A stretch of 60,000 nt of DNA from Nymphaea colorata (taxonomy: Eukaryota; Streptophyta; Magnoliopsida; Nymphaeales; Nymphaeaceae): assembly GCF_008831285.2 (NCBI RefSeq), contig NC_045140.1, positions 20,956,370 through 21,016,369 on the forward strand, written 5' to 3'. Numbering within the stretch: the stretch's first letter is position 1; each line of letters opens with the position of its first letter. Positions 35,701 through 50,200 of the stretch are shown in pieces. Under the pieces are notes generated by a model. It worked only from the letters and a program-made list of their open reading frames with translations, had not been told where the DNA came from and did not search any database. Both the position numbers and the translations under genes were made by a program.

Positions 35701-38700
35701 CACTGGTTCAGAAATCATCTCCTCCACATGCAGCTAAGATTGAGATAAACTTTGAGAAACATGACATCAAAGATTAGCTTCAATCATGCTATCACACGAA
35801 AGGCATACCATGAACTCCTGTTCAATTGGAGACAACGATATGTCCAAAACTGTCATATGGGTGTCAATTAGATGCAAGTGAAAAGCATTTTCAAAAAACG
35901 TAGGGCATGTTATATCTAACACACATATTCACTCTTTATATTCCTAAAATATACCAAGACAAACCAAAAAGTACAAAATATGAATTTGCAGTGTCCCACA
36001 TACATGTCAAGTCGTGTCAACATGGAACGAGCACCCTTTCAGGTTTGTTCATAGCAAACTAGGTTCATAAGCTGCAGAAATGAATTATTCACTCTAGCAA
36101 TTTCTTTCTCCTAAATGCCTCATAAATGGAGGAAAATGCTGAATTAATAAGGAGATGGCATTGCACTAGAAAGATTGTTTCAAATATAGTAGAAGAAGCA
36201 ACATTAAAGAAATTCAAATGGATATACATGTACCATGTATTCGTACTATTAGTGTATGTGGTAAGCTCAGGTCATCCCAAACATAACCAACTTTTCTCCC
36301 ACTTGCCAAAGTTTCTGGTTCCATGATACCCTGAATTAAGCCAAGATATTAAATGACAAAGAAAATGAACTAACCTTTTTCACATAAACTAAAATAACTG
36401 AGAAATAGCAACCTTTTGTTGATACATAATAGCAGAGTCATTTAAATGATTTTCAATTCGATAGGGTAATATTATATTCGAAGGGAGATGGAAGTGCATA
36501 ACTAGCATAGACTCTTCTTCTTCAATATCAACTGTCCCAATCCGTGCCAAGTCATTATCAGTTTGAGTTCTGTAATTTGGTTCATCATATCCGAGAACAG
36601 TAGGTTTTCTTCTAAACCTCAAGAAGAAATGTCCAAGTGATGTTACACAAACAGGCCCAGACCAACTCCAATCATCCTGTTTCAAGCAGAACTGAATGAA
36701 GTACATAGAATCATCGTTGCTATTGCCGTGACTTCTGAACATGGTATCAATAATGTCAGTTTTCCTTTTCCTCCCTGACATCTGCATTTGCAATGCTGAT
36801 TTCTGGCGACTGGTGACTACCGTAACCCCATCCAGGTCATCCTTTTAAACATAGAATGTGTAAGAGTGAAGCCTAAAAACAGTGTCAAGTACTGAAATCA
36901 CATTTAAATGATGAAACTATAAGATAATAGACACTTACTGAGTGCACACAAGACTGTCGCACATAGATATCCACTTCTGATTCATTTGAAACAACATATC
37001 GTGGTGCTATGTGCACAAATCGTGATGGCACGATAACTTTAGACGAAATTGGCTTCAAAGAGATACCAAACTTTATTACATGTTTAATTCCAGTTTCAGA
37101 AAGTAGTTCAGAACCTATCTCTGTAAAGCCTGACAACGCATCCAGGTCTAGCAATGCATCAGCAACTTTATCTTTTAACCATAAGAGTCGAACCTTATTG
37201 GATCTGAAAATTTGTTTATAAGTACATAAAAACATAATCGAAAAGAATACTAGTGAAAGCAATATGTCAGTTCTGGTAATTGAGATAACATGATTGCAAT
37301 CATTTTGCTATACTTAGAATGTTGCAAGTAGCAAAAAGGTAAAAAAGAAGGCACAAAAAAAAAGTCTCCTTAAAGCATAGTGGTAAAAGAAAATATTTAT
37401 TACCTAAAGAACCATGAAGCCGTAGAGCCAGGATCCAGAACAAAACCAAGCTCTGGAGAACAGGTTGACCAGTATCTTTCAGGAACTTCCCTGCAGGGAA
37501 TAATGAATGACATGATTTACACAAAATATATTAAAAAACATCCAAGAACTTAGAATAGTGTTTCTACCTTGAAATAGACTTGTTATTAGCATCACAACAG
37601 AAGAATGAAATGTCAGTGGCATTCCTCAAAATAGATGTTGTGAAAATGGTGACCTGTGAAATTTAAGGTAAAATTACCAAAAAAGTGGTAGAAACGACAG
37701 AGAATTATTTTATCACAAAATAAATTACAAAACACAAGAAAATGGGGAAGGCTTTCACGTATTAATTATGCCCAAGTGAAATCAGAATTACCTCTAGTGT
37801 ACCTCTATCTCCACGTGAAAATCTTAAATTTGCAATAAGTCTTCCACCTCCAAAATCTAATTCCTTATCAAGATAATGAAATTCCGACATACTCCTATTC
37901 AGCTTTTTTATCATATCACTGCTGTTTATGGGCTTGCACTTTAAACCAAGTTCAGTTAAGGCAAAAGTAAAGTATATAATGGAAGGATTTACATAGAAGC
38001 AAGCACTTGAACCACATGCAATGGTCGCCCGTCTGCCAATATGCCAAGAAGACTTATTATTGTCTGCAGCAAATGGGATGCTAACTATTATTACAATATT
38101 GCATAAATGTTAATGTCACTGGAAAAAAAAAAAAAAAAGATACCACCTTCAACATTTTCTGATAGCATTACATGGATTTCTGATTCAAGAACATTGTAAA
38201 CCTGAACCGTTGGCAAAAGATATATCTCTTTCTGCTCTTGAACTGCAATAGGAGAAGTGCTCAAATGAGAACCACCGCTCACTTTTGGAGGCCGAAGAAC
38301 AGGAACATCTCTGCCTATGCTTTGGACAAGAAAATGGATGTAACTAACATTCTCCTGTGACTGCACACGACACTTAATGCTACTGAAGGTGGCCTTCTTG
38401 GATTTACCACCAAATCCCTTCTTCAGCTGGTAACTCAACTTGTCAAATAGTCCTGAGAGACAGACAGGTTTTCCCCCTTTGAGATCTTCTGACCACTCTA
38501 CAGTGACCAGATTACTGCATCCTCCAAAGCCCTCATCAGCTTTAGGTCTAATAGATACAAGAAAATTTCCTGCAGTTTTTTTTTTCTAGAGTAAATGATT
38601 CCTTCCAACAAATAATAATTTAGAATTTTAAGGATAACAGAAGAAGACCAGATAATCCACAATCACATTTTTTTTTTTTTGGAAAAAAAAGGGGGGGCTT

Positions 38701-41700
38701 GGTTGCAAAGACTTTGCCAGACTTCATGGACAGGATTGCTACAAAATAGTCAGATGTCACACTTATAAGGGAAACCCAACGAAATGATACTAATTTGTTA
38801 ATGTATTTTAGCAAAAAAAAAAAAAGGTTAAGTGCCACACATAATTTTGTGTTGTTATTTTGTTTTCTCCAAGTGCTGGTGAGGACATTCATAACACTAT
38901 TTTCCTTTTTTTTTTTTTTACCTTTCTTTATCTTGTCACTGTTTTTGACCCATTTACCAAACCCAAAAGTTCATAGCAAAAGGTTGCATTTTATTACTTA
39001 ACTACTTTCCAAATGCACATATCATTAAGGAGGGAATAATCTTGTAAAAATCAAATGAAGACACGAACGCTTTTAGCATAAAAAGGTGCAATTCCTACTT
39101 CTACTACTCCCATTAAATAATACAGAAAGCAGTTAAATGGTTACAACTTACAAAATAAATATGGGATCAGAACAATATGGATCAATGAAAAGATGTAGCA
39201 GAAATTGAATCCAATCCCAATACCCACCTAAACTTAGGGAAGTTAAGGCCTTCTTCATAAGCCCAGACATACTTAATGATTCAAATGCTGCCACAGAATC
39301 ATCAATTGAATCCCCATTACAAAGCAAAACAGTGGCAAACTCATCTTCAGTCTCCTGTGGTCGGCGGCATCGTAAGTCCAAAGATAACCCACTTCCATTG
39401 TGTATCGTCAACATTGGATAAACAGCAATACAGAATCCATCCTAAGCAAGTTACAGTAAGATGATTGGTAAAATTATCTAATATAAAATGCAAATAAGGG
39501 CCTAGAGATGAATGTGAAAACACATATTGGTTTATCACGAAATACCTCAGACTTTTTTGCAGTCTCTACTACAACAAAAGGTCCTGGAAAAGTTCTTGAA
39601 TCTGCACAGCAGTTGGCTAGGAAATTAAAAACATAACAGTTAACAAGGTTTCAACAAGAAATATATGAGTCCAGTGCTTCTACACTCATGACTGAAAAGC
39701 ACAAACATCATTCTTTGTTTCCTTAGTAGAATCTTGGACTAGATATTAGCATGGAATTGTTATGCACTGAATCATAAATCTGCAACAACTTATTTCCTGG
39801 CTACAGTGATCTGAAAATGATTATTGAACTACCGTCTAACAGATAATAAACTAAACCAACGTTTAAGAAATGGTGTCTTGGTTTTATTCTGAATTCTTCA
39901 ATTTTTCCAACTGTGAATTCCATCCAGATCTCAGACAATCCTCCTAGTGTTACCTATTAAGAACCAAAGGGGCCTAGAAAAGAGTGGAGGATTCTGAAAA
40001 AAATATGGTAAGACCACCTTGACCGTCGAGGGAAGCTTTGGTTGTTCAAACTCAAAAAATAAAGACAATAGTACAGGTCCCAAATCAAGTAAAATAATGT
40101 ATAAAGTCTACTTTCCAGATCCCATTGAACACAAACATTCACATCCATTAATTTGCCATACTAATCCCAAACTGGAACAGACATCAGAACATTATGCACT
40201 TATTAACATTGATTACCAAGTTAACACCATAGTATTTTATAGGTATTAATTTATCTTTTAGTATTTATCCACCAATCACTTCATTCAATTCTACATGACC
40301 ACTGTAAAAAGTCTACCCGTCATCTAAAAGAGCATTTAGAAGAATAAAATATATAAAAGAAAATGATAAAGCACAATGAGCGGGAAAAAAAGGTTGTTTC
40401 ATCATACCACCATGAGATGCTAGCCTCGTCTTCCATGCACATCTGCCAGTATTTAAGTGTGAAATGCGAACTGGAGATGTGAAGAACTCGCCAAGTAGGA
40501 GCTGCAGAGATATAGATGGTATACCATCGGGATTCCTCTTTGTTGGTGAAACAGGCCTTAAGACACAAAAATAAAAAATTAATATAGATGAAACAACTAC
40601 AATAAGTGTGAAAGGAAACTGAACAATACACTGAGAGCATTTTCTTATCAAGCCTTATCCTTGTATCATGGTTGCTTGACTTAATAACATGAAAATTATT
40701 TTATGAAACATAAATAATCATTTAGGATAGTAAGCAAGTACTAAGGAATGAAATATCATATTGCATAAGTAAACTGTCCACAAGGACATTGATGACTCCA
40801 AATTAAAGCAAAAACTGTTGCTACTTGCCAGCAACCATGACATGGAAGGTTTTATTTAATAAGAAAATAAAACAATGTCCAAATGCCTCTTGACCACTAT
40901 ACGAACAATGACTCATAACAACAAGATATGTGCAACACCATCTGTAGCTCACATGCTAACACAAGAGGTCACCTAGACTACCAGTCGTAAAGGTACCTCC
41001 TAGCCTCGCATGCAGCGCTTTTTAACAGAACCAGGAAGGCTAAGCAAGCATTTCATCTTATTATAATACTCATTTGTCCATTTTTTCGGAGTTTTTTAAG
41101 AGAAGAGGAAAAACATATAAAAATTTTAAATGTTAAAGCAAACATCATTAACAGTACATGGAGAAAAGTACCCCTCAGTAACAGAGAACATCATTAACAG
41201 TACATAAACATATACCTCAGAACAACTGAAGCAGATCGTTTAGTTGCAATTATTGTATCGTGATTCTCAACACGGCAAAGAAGATTTGCTCCTGAAAAGT
41301 TCTTTACCTATCATTAAATTCAGAAGCATTTCAACTTTCAGGCTGGGCATCAAGTAGAAAACTGAAACATGATGCTCACCTAAAAAGTACTCGAGGAGAG
41401 AAACAATACCAATTCTAATCATCTAAAGCAATGTAGAAAACTGAAATAAGCTGCCAGAAATGAATGTGGACCATAATGTCGAGAATGCTGACAGGTGTCT
41501 CACGCATTAACAGAGACAAAAAATGATGCAAACATGAAAGTAGTACATGGAATCACCAGTTCAACCTTTATTAACACAATCTAACCACATAGATAGGTTA
41601 ACATGGACTTGTACATCATTGACAATTTGAAGTCCTCCAAAACCTGCTTACATTTCACGGCGTCATTATTCAAAACTATTCTTATCTAAATAATAAAAGA

Positions 41701-44197
41701 AATCACATACACAAGTATTGATGCATATATATGTCTGGCTGTATGTGTGCAATTATGTGGCTACATGGAAAAAAAAAAGGCTGATTTTTCATAGTGTCCC
41801 TCACGTGACAATCAGCAGAATGAAGCAAGGCTGAGGGAAACACTTTATTACCAACACAAAAGCATAACTACAAAATGTCAAATAGATCTCTAAATTTGTG
41901 TAAAGGCATGCACACCCAGTGCATGGAAACAGAATACACGGCCAGAGTCTACCCTGAAAGCATGAGCAGGCAAGTGCAGCATCCACATAATACACACACA
42001 CATCCACAAGAGCTCACTGTTAGGCCCAAACAAAAGATGTGATTACACAATGGAAATGCATAGGTATTTCTCATTCCAATTTGTCATGGGCACGTCCTTT
42101 ATATCAAATATAGATAATCAGAAAAAAACAAATCAACTTTGAAATTGATCATCTCTAAAAACATATATAGCATAAAAACACCAAGTTTTAGAATTGGTTC
42201 TCTCTAAAAACACATATAGCACACAAAACACCTAACTTCATAGTTTTCCACTGAGACAACCACAACAAGTGCACGAATTCATAATTGAAAAAGAAAGAGT
42301 TGTATAAATTATATTACTCTCATGGAAACTGCTTCACCAATCACGACATCACAAATAGAAAACCATATTCATATAAACTGGAAGTAAGGACAATGAAGCT
42401 TACCTTACAACAATTTCCCAACACAATTGCATGCCTAACTATGTAAGGACCAGCCAGACCCAACTTTCCGATCAAGAAAAGAATTACATCCAATGAAAAC
42501 TGGCATAGAGAAACTTCAATCTGTTTGTGCACCAGAACCCAACTCAGAACATAAACCATAAAGGAAAGTACATTTCCATAGGAAGACCAATTTTCTTACA
42601 TAACAAGCATTACCTTTGGGATGCTACAATGAAAATGAAAAGGAACCCTGTTCTTTCCAGCCTCTAAGTTGGTAGTGAATCGACAGAACATGCAAATCTC
42701 AAAAGGTGAAACAACCTCCCTCCTGCAGTTTTTTAAAACTCACACTTAATGAGGGGGAATTTTTGCTTGCAATCTCTATGTAAGCATAACCAACTTAGGT
42801 GTCAGTTTTACCAGGTGCTACTTGAACAATCATAGTTCTCCATCATGGTTCTGAAATTTGTTATTAGCCTGGTCTTAGAATATAAAACTTGTATAACACA
42901 TTGGATATTATTAATGGAAACGCGAAGGAGTGGAAGGTTGTCATTTGCATCTGAAACTTCATGAAGAATGGTCAGACAAACCCTCTCAATCAAGATATTC
43001 ACATGACGAGCATTGATATCCTGTGAAACATTCCTCTGAATATTCGTGTCAGATGTATTACCCAAGTTGCTGCTAGAAGCCTCATTTAAATTGATGCCCC
43101 CAACCCTAGGAGAAGTAGAAAGAATTTTCATTTTAAAAAGGCTACCAGGCTTCTTTACAAACACCGGAAGCCGATCCACAAAAGCCACACCCAAGTCGCT
43201 CTTGCAGTTCAAAAGGAAGAAAGCTTTCTCCATAAAATGGTTGTATGTTTCAAGTTCATCATTTCCCTCATAACTGGCAGGCCTATATGGAATAGCTTGC
43301 CAAAGTGCCCCACCCTTATCATCAGTACCAGATATATCAACAAGGTTGGATCTTTGTTTGAAATTCACACGCAAGGGCTCCCCCTTGTCATTCTTTGCAT
43401 ACAGGGATATCAAGGAAAAGCAGGAAACTGATGAGAAACCCTTCCTCTGACTGCAACACTGTACCTAAATAATGAATTGGAAAAAGTAATCCCTGAGATT
43501 AAGAAAGTATGGCCAGACAGGAAGGACATAAAGAAAGTCCCATTAACATGTTGAACAAAAGGTTTCATAAATACATTACAGAATATCAAAATCAAGCATG
43601 TACCCATGCCTGATTGAACACAGGAAGATATGATTCTGGCTACTAACAAAAGATACCACTAAATTGTATCACTTTCCACTAATTCAAATTCAAGACCTAA
43701 TAAGTTTAAAGCTTCAATTATGCTTTCTTGTACCCGAGAGTGCTTGAACTTGGAAGACCACAAGCAGTTATAGATATTAATTCAAAGCATCAATATTGCG
43801 GCAACTGCCACTTTAACATTTGACCATATCAAATCAAATTCTATGTCACATGAACTCACCAAAACAGCAAAAAAAACCCGAGTCGATGCTCAGGTGTGGG
43901 TGGGTGCGGTCAACATGAACTCGGTGCGGTCAAACCCCATCAAGGTCATTTTTGTCCCCTTTTCGATTTTTTTTCTGAAAAATGATGCTTCTGTTTTTCA
44001 GTTTTCTCTGTTTTGCCGCATCTGTTATACTGTTTTTACTTTTTAGTATTTTACTGCATATTGTTGTAGTTTAGTAGTAGATATTACATGTTGCTATAAC
44101 TTTATATATTGTGTATGTCATAGTCATATATGTTGGTACTGTTTATAAGTTTTCTTAATCTGGGAACATGTTTTCTTATATGTATTAACTGCATATG

Positions 44198-44247
<50 letters not shown>

Positions 44248-47200
44248 TTGCTAATCAGTCTAATATATGTTATATGTAATATATGCTGTATATTTATACA
44301 AATTTATAATACTAGATATATAACAGCTGCTTGTTTTATGCCTGCTTATGTTGTGAGTAAGATTGTAAAATCTGAAATCACTCCTGAGTATGTATCTTAC
44401 ATGGAAGAAATAGAATGCTACAAATTTTGGAATTTAAGATGTGACTTCGTATTATATGTATAGACACCCTCGCCGCATCCACACCCATGTTTTCTGAAAT
44501 TTGTTGTATCCTGCACCCGCACACCACACCCTACAATTTGTTTTCCCTCTGATCAATTACCTAGCAAGCAAAACACCAAAGACATATTTAGCAGAGGTAG
44601 ACATACCCTAAAAAGAGCCCTTTCCCCAACAAGAGAATAGTGGGCTGCTCCAACTAAATGATGATTATTCTCTACAAGTTCAACTGCTAAGTACACGTGC
44701 TGGTCAAGGTCTTTGACTGCAACAACTACTCCTGCCAAAATCAGCCATCAGCTATGACTTTTCTTGCATTAAGAGATTAGAACAAATAAGAAAACTAATT
44801 ATATAATCAAACTATAAAAATGGAGATGCTCAGCAACCAATTACCATTGGAAATTGTATCTTCTAGACTACCACTTCCACCCTGAGTTATGACCTTAACC
44901 TCTTCCTTGGAGATTTCACTTGAATCGTATGAAGAAACATTGCATAGGTCCTCAATCAGAGACAGAAGCATCTAAAATGACAAAAAGAAGAAGGAGAAAC
45001 ATTAGAATAACAATCTAAAAAACTAAAAAATTTGTTCACATGCGTAAGGAGTGCATAGCCAATCGTTGTCATATTTCATGCATCTTAATGAGTATGTCAC
45101 TAATTCGAGATTACAACTATTTCTATAAAGAAAATGAGATAGTTTCACCTTGTTATCTTAAAAATATGCTAGTTCCTTACGAATACACTTTGAACAATAG
45201 TTCTGAAGTATGATGGAAGTGTAATTCCTAGAAGATGGAATATGACATCTTTAAACCTTTGCATTTTGCAAATAAAATCATGCATGTCGCTTTAGGAACA
45301 AATTTACCACAAATACTTTCACCAAATGTTGCCGATTTTGTTCGTCAGTGGTGTACATAGAGAAAGACCTATTAATGATGTACCTAGAATATGTAAAGTT
45401 GCTTGAGTTACACTCTCTTCACCTGAATTTCAGGAATTGCCATCTTCAAATCAACACCAGAAACTGAAACACTACCACCCCACCCATCCTTTGGTGTTGC
45501 AGAACCACTCATAGTCCCAGGCAATTCTTTGTCGATCATAACAGAAGCAGTCACACATTTCAAGATTAAATTTTGACAGATTAAACTGTAAAAGCCAAAA
45601 CCTTCACCATTATCCAACAATTTCTTCCCAGGAGCTTGACTGCCAGAAGAGTTGGTTCCAGGGACTTGAAAAACATGAGGAGGTTGTCCTGAACCAACAG
45701 TAGTTTCAGCATTACTCAAGATGCTGGAGCGAAATCGAGGAGCTTGAACTCCCAGTTCCTTACAGTTGTTGGTTCTACCCCAATGCAGGCCAAGAATGGC
45801 AAACCTAGAAAGGTCAAAGAAGAAGTTCCTTCTAGAGTTCTTTTCATATTTAAACAAGAAGTTGGTTTCTATATCAAGCTCACGAATTCCCACTGCAGGA
45901 GAAGCAAAAGAATACTTTGAATTAATAAATAACAAGTATTTGACTCAAAAGAAATTCCGAATGAAAAATGAATTCCAACATACCACACGCATCCATTAAG
46001 ATAAATTTTATGGAAACCTGTGATAGCCGTACAGTTAAAACCTTCAGAGATTTCCATCCAACTTCTAACAAGGTAGTAAGCCTATCTGATGATGGTGCAC
46101 GAGAAGAATCATAGTCTGTGCCCTCCCTGTTAAGCTGCAGTTCCATGCTTACACCTGGGTTCAGATACTTGGAAGTTTTCATTCTTGGAGAGGACTTTGG
46201 ATCTGAGACTTCTGATGAAAATGGAAAATAAGATAAAAGTCTTGAAAAGAACGTCGTGTATGCCTGTAAGCTCGAAGCATAAACAACCAAAGACTTGGTT
46301 TCAAGAAGGAAAAGGCCACCCTGGTTGAACATAACCAATATTATTATATTAGGCTCTTATTCAAGCATCTTAGACAAAGGACAAGCTAGAAACTTGTAGA
46401 AACTTATAATACACAAAATTATGACAAAAGTTCAGCTGGACAACATGAACAACCACAATAATGCAAAATTAAATTTTGGAATACCTTTTAACATTTAACT
46501 TAAATATATAAAGATGGAAAGTTTTAACAGTTATGAAGAACAATAGTTAAAAAATTAAAACAGGCCTCTAGACTAGAAAGTGCGCAAAGGCCGCATGTTA
46601 ATTGGAAAACATGAAGAGATCAGTGGTAAACAGCTTGGCTGGATTGATCTGTGATCTAGGATTAGGATATCACCAACATCTATTAACTCTTGATTTACCC
46701 ATTAATTGTTCTGAGGTTGTCATAGACTAGCCAAGTCCATGGGATTACTTTTGAAGTGCAGATGCTGGTACATTAAAATTTTAAGGAGCTAAAGGCTTCC
46801 TCTTCAGCTTTGTCAAGCTCCAGCATCTCAATCCCGTATACTCCAAGTGAAGTACTTTGGAAAAGTTCTGTCTTCACATGGAAAAGGAGGAAGACGCAAC
46901 ATGATTCCCCAGATGCGAAAATGCTAAATATTGCTATCAGCTTTTAAGTTAAAAATGTTACAGTGAAATTGAAACCCATTACATGCAGAATTTCAGAGTT
47001 TATTGGGACACTTCCTGTTCCAGGTCGTCCATATTACCATATAGATGAGTTGTCAGATATACTAATCCTAACTGACAAATTACCAACTAAAAGGCTACAT
47101 AACATGGACCCATTAGTGGGCTGTGCACCACATGTTGCATACACACTGGTTGTTGGTGCAGGTGTGGGTGCTGTACCAACTCGCCAAAATTCAGTACGCA

Positions 47201-50200
47201 ACGACAACAAGTGCCATCAACTTACATATGTGCACATCAGACTCACTTGCACCCAAGCTAGCTGTTGTCACATGAGTCATAAACTCACTGATTCATTATA
47301 TTTAGTCCCACAGAAAATTTATATCTTTTGCCTTTTGACATATATTTTGTCTGTGTGTGCACATGTGAGGAAATGAGATCCAGACTTCTCCTAAATCCTT
47401 TCTTTTTAGTCTATGCCTCTCCTCAACTCCACCCTATTAAATTGTATCCAATGAGAAAAGAAAAGAGAGAGAGAGAGAGACTAAGACATGTCAGGATTGT
47501 CAGCATCGGAGCCTCAGCAATAGTCAAGGTCTAGTATCCTTGTGTGTGTATGTGTGCATATCCCACCTGCATCCTCAATTTTTTGAGAAATACTGCCCTC
47601 ATCTATGTAACATAACTAAAAATATGTCAAATTATAATGTTACCTTCGCATTGATGTAAGTCAACCATCAAAGTTCAGAACCTAAACCTATTCCTTGCAC
47701 ATTCATTTAATACTTATCACATGCAGACTTGTAATATAGATGTTACTCTCCATTAAGCTGTGGGTTATCTAGGGCAAGAATATCTACGAATTTTAACATA
47801 GAACAAGAATCCAGTTTAATTGATGACAGCAATGATGCCAGGTTGAATAAGTTTCAAACAAGATAGGAAATGAAAGATAAACCAAGCAAATGAGAAAAAC
47901 TGTTAAAAAAAATTGTCTGAAAGAAGAAATTTGAAATTTTCACATTACCCAACTTTTGAACTATAGTTTAAAGTGGTATCATGAACGAAATTCATAAGGC
48001 AAAATCAGAGTAGAGTTTAGAGTTGATTATTATTAGGCTTTGATAGAATGTACTGTAACAGAAATAGGCAATAAATTTGCTAGAAGGTTTTCAGTTATCT
48101 AATTGCAACCTATCCATGCTGCAGTAGTTAAAATCATAACGCAAAACTAAAAACATAGGATAATGGCCATCTACGCCTAGACATTAGGTATGAAATTAAA
48201 CAACCATGATAATTCAGCCACTGAGATTCAAGAAAAAGCAATGATATGCATATTTTTTTATTTTTTATTTTTTTAAAAAAAGAACCAATCAGCTAGAAAT
48301 GTCAAAGATACAATTAGCCACGTTCAAGTGGAAACCTGGATTTCTGAACTAATTGCACGACACTCTTTACTAACAGCAACTACAGCTTCAATGTTATTCA
48401 TGTCAAAATGACGCCCATCTTTAACCATATCTACAATCTTCGCAGAATTCTCCACTATCAAAATCTTGCTAAGTTGAACATGAATTAAAAGCCAAGACGT
48501 GGAAGAAGACAACCAACTAAACTTCGAAGAAGAATCTGGATTCAAGTTAGAACCATAAGATCCATCTATTGGGTGGTGGTTGTCTGAATATAGGAAATGA
48601 GGGTTCTGCAGAGTATCTAAGTCATTGCAACTCAACCTTCTTGAGGAGACAACATTTCCGTCAGCATCCTGTCCAGAGGGTACAGCATGGCCATTTACTC
48701 CTGATTGTAAAGAAAAACTGCAGCTAGGGAGGCTTAATTCACACAACACATCAGAATCATCAGAAGGTTCATTTTGCATTAGCACTTCACCTGGACTTTC
48801 AGACTTACTGCCAAATATGAGAGAACGAATTCCAGCTAGTTCAAGAAGAAAACTGACTGAAACCCGTTCCTCCCAGAAAAAGTTTAAGCTAGACTTCTTA
48901 ATGCAGAATTCAGCTCCTGTATTTGGAAAAGCTAGCATCTTTTTACTTGGTCCAGTCGCTGATGCAGCAACTGAGGTGTGCCCAACAAGATTCCTGTAGT
49001 TGTTTAGAATGATATCAAGTGGCCGAAACTCAAGGTTTATGTCCATAACAAATTGTGTGCCATCAATGATAAAGGAATCAAAACATTGTTGAGAATCGAC
49101 TGCAGCACATTTAGACTGTGTGGCCCACATGCCCTGAGAAGTTGTAATACCATGAGGAAGATCATCTCTATGGGAAAAAGTATGTGCAGAAGAAATATGA
49201 GAAACAGCATTAAGACTGCTTCCAAGTACCTGCAACAAGAAAATCATCCAGTAGAAGATCTTGTTGAGCTGCATGCAACAATAGAAGCCCAGAATATGAT
49301 CCAAGAAAATCTTCAATAGTATGAAATTCTCTTATGTTACTGTAAGGAAAATCTTCAAAAGTACAACCTAACTTTTTTGCATTCGTAATCAAGGAACGCA
49401 TTATTTAACATGGGTTGTCACTTTTCGCTAATCTAAATTGAACTAATGATCTAAAATTACCAAAATCCTCACAATAAGTTAATTTCATAGCTCATACATA
49501 TTTTTTACCATCTGCTTTTATAGCTATACCAAACATTAGTAATGCATATTTAACTATAATAAAACTTGTCAGACATTCTTTATCAACATATTAGATTAAT
49601 TAGATGTTCTTTTAGCAATGATGAAAAAATACTTCTGATTGTTGACAAAATATTATTCGCAGTTTAGGCTGTTTTTATAGTTGGGCATGTTTCTGAAAAT
49701 TACTCAACTTGGTTCTTTTTATAGACCTTTTGGAACAGCAGATTCTGATTAATCCCAAATGATTTGAGTGTCGCAGATTATTCTGAAAGTCAAAACCTTT
49801 TCCATCATCAATGGCTACATAGAATGATCTAACACAGAAAAAAAATTAGATGAAATTATGAAGAACTTTCCACCAGATGTATGAGATACAGTAATAATAA
49901 CAATTATAGTAACAACAAACTTAAACTTTGATCTAGAAAAACACTTCAAATATTGAGAACGAAATTTTCCAAACAGCACCCTTAGAATTGACTTACTTTT
50001 CCAGATTTTGTTTCCAATGTTAATGGATTCAAGGGACATTTTCATGTTTATAGATGATGCCCTCATGCAAATGGACATTAAAGTTCATATTTCATAACAA
50101 TAGCTTAATGTCTTTTTTCAACTCTATCACAGAAGAGCATTTGAAGGTCCAATACCCTCCATATTGGCATAAAAGCCCCTGCACAATGTAGTCTGCAAGC

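Noticed and set aside
46963-47376. 137-codon plus-strand frame inside intron 5
   Set aside because: Antisense within an intron, no domain or promoter evidence.
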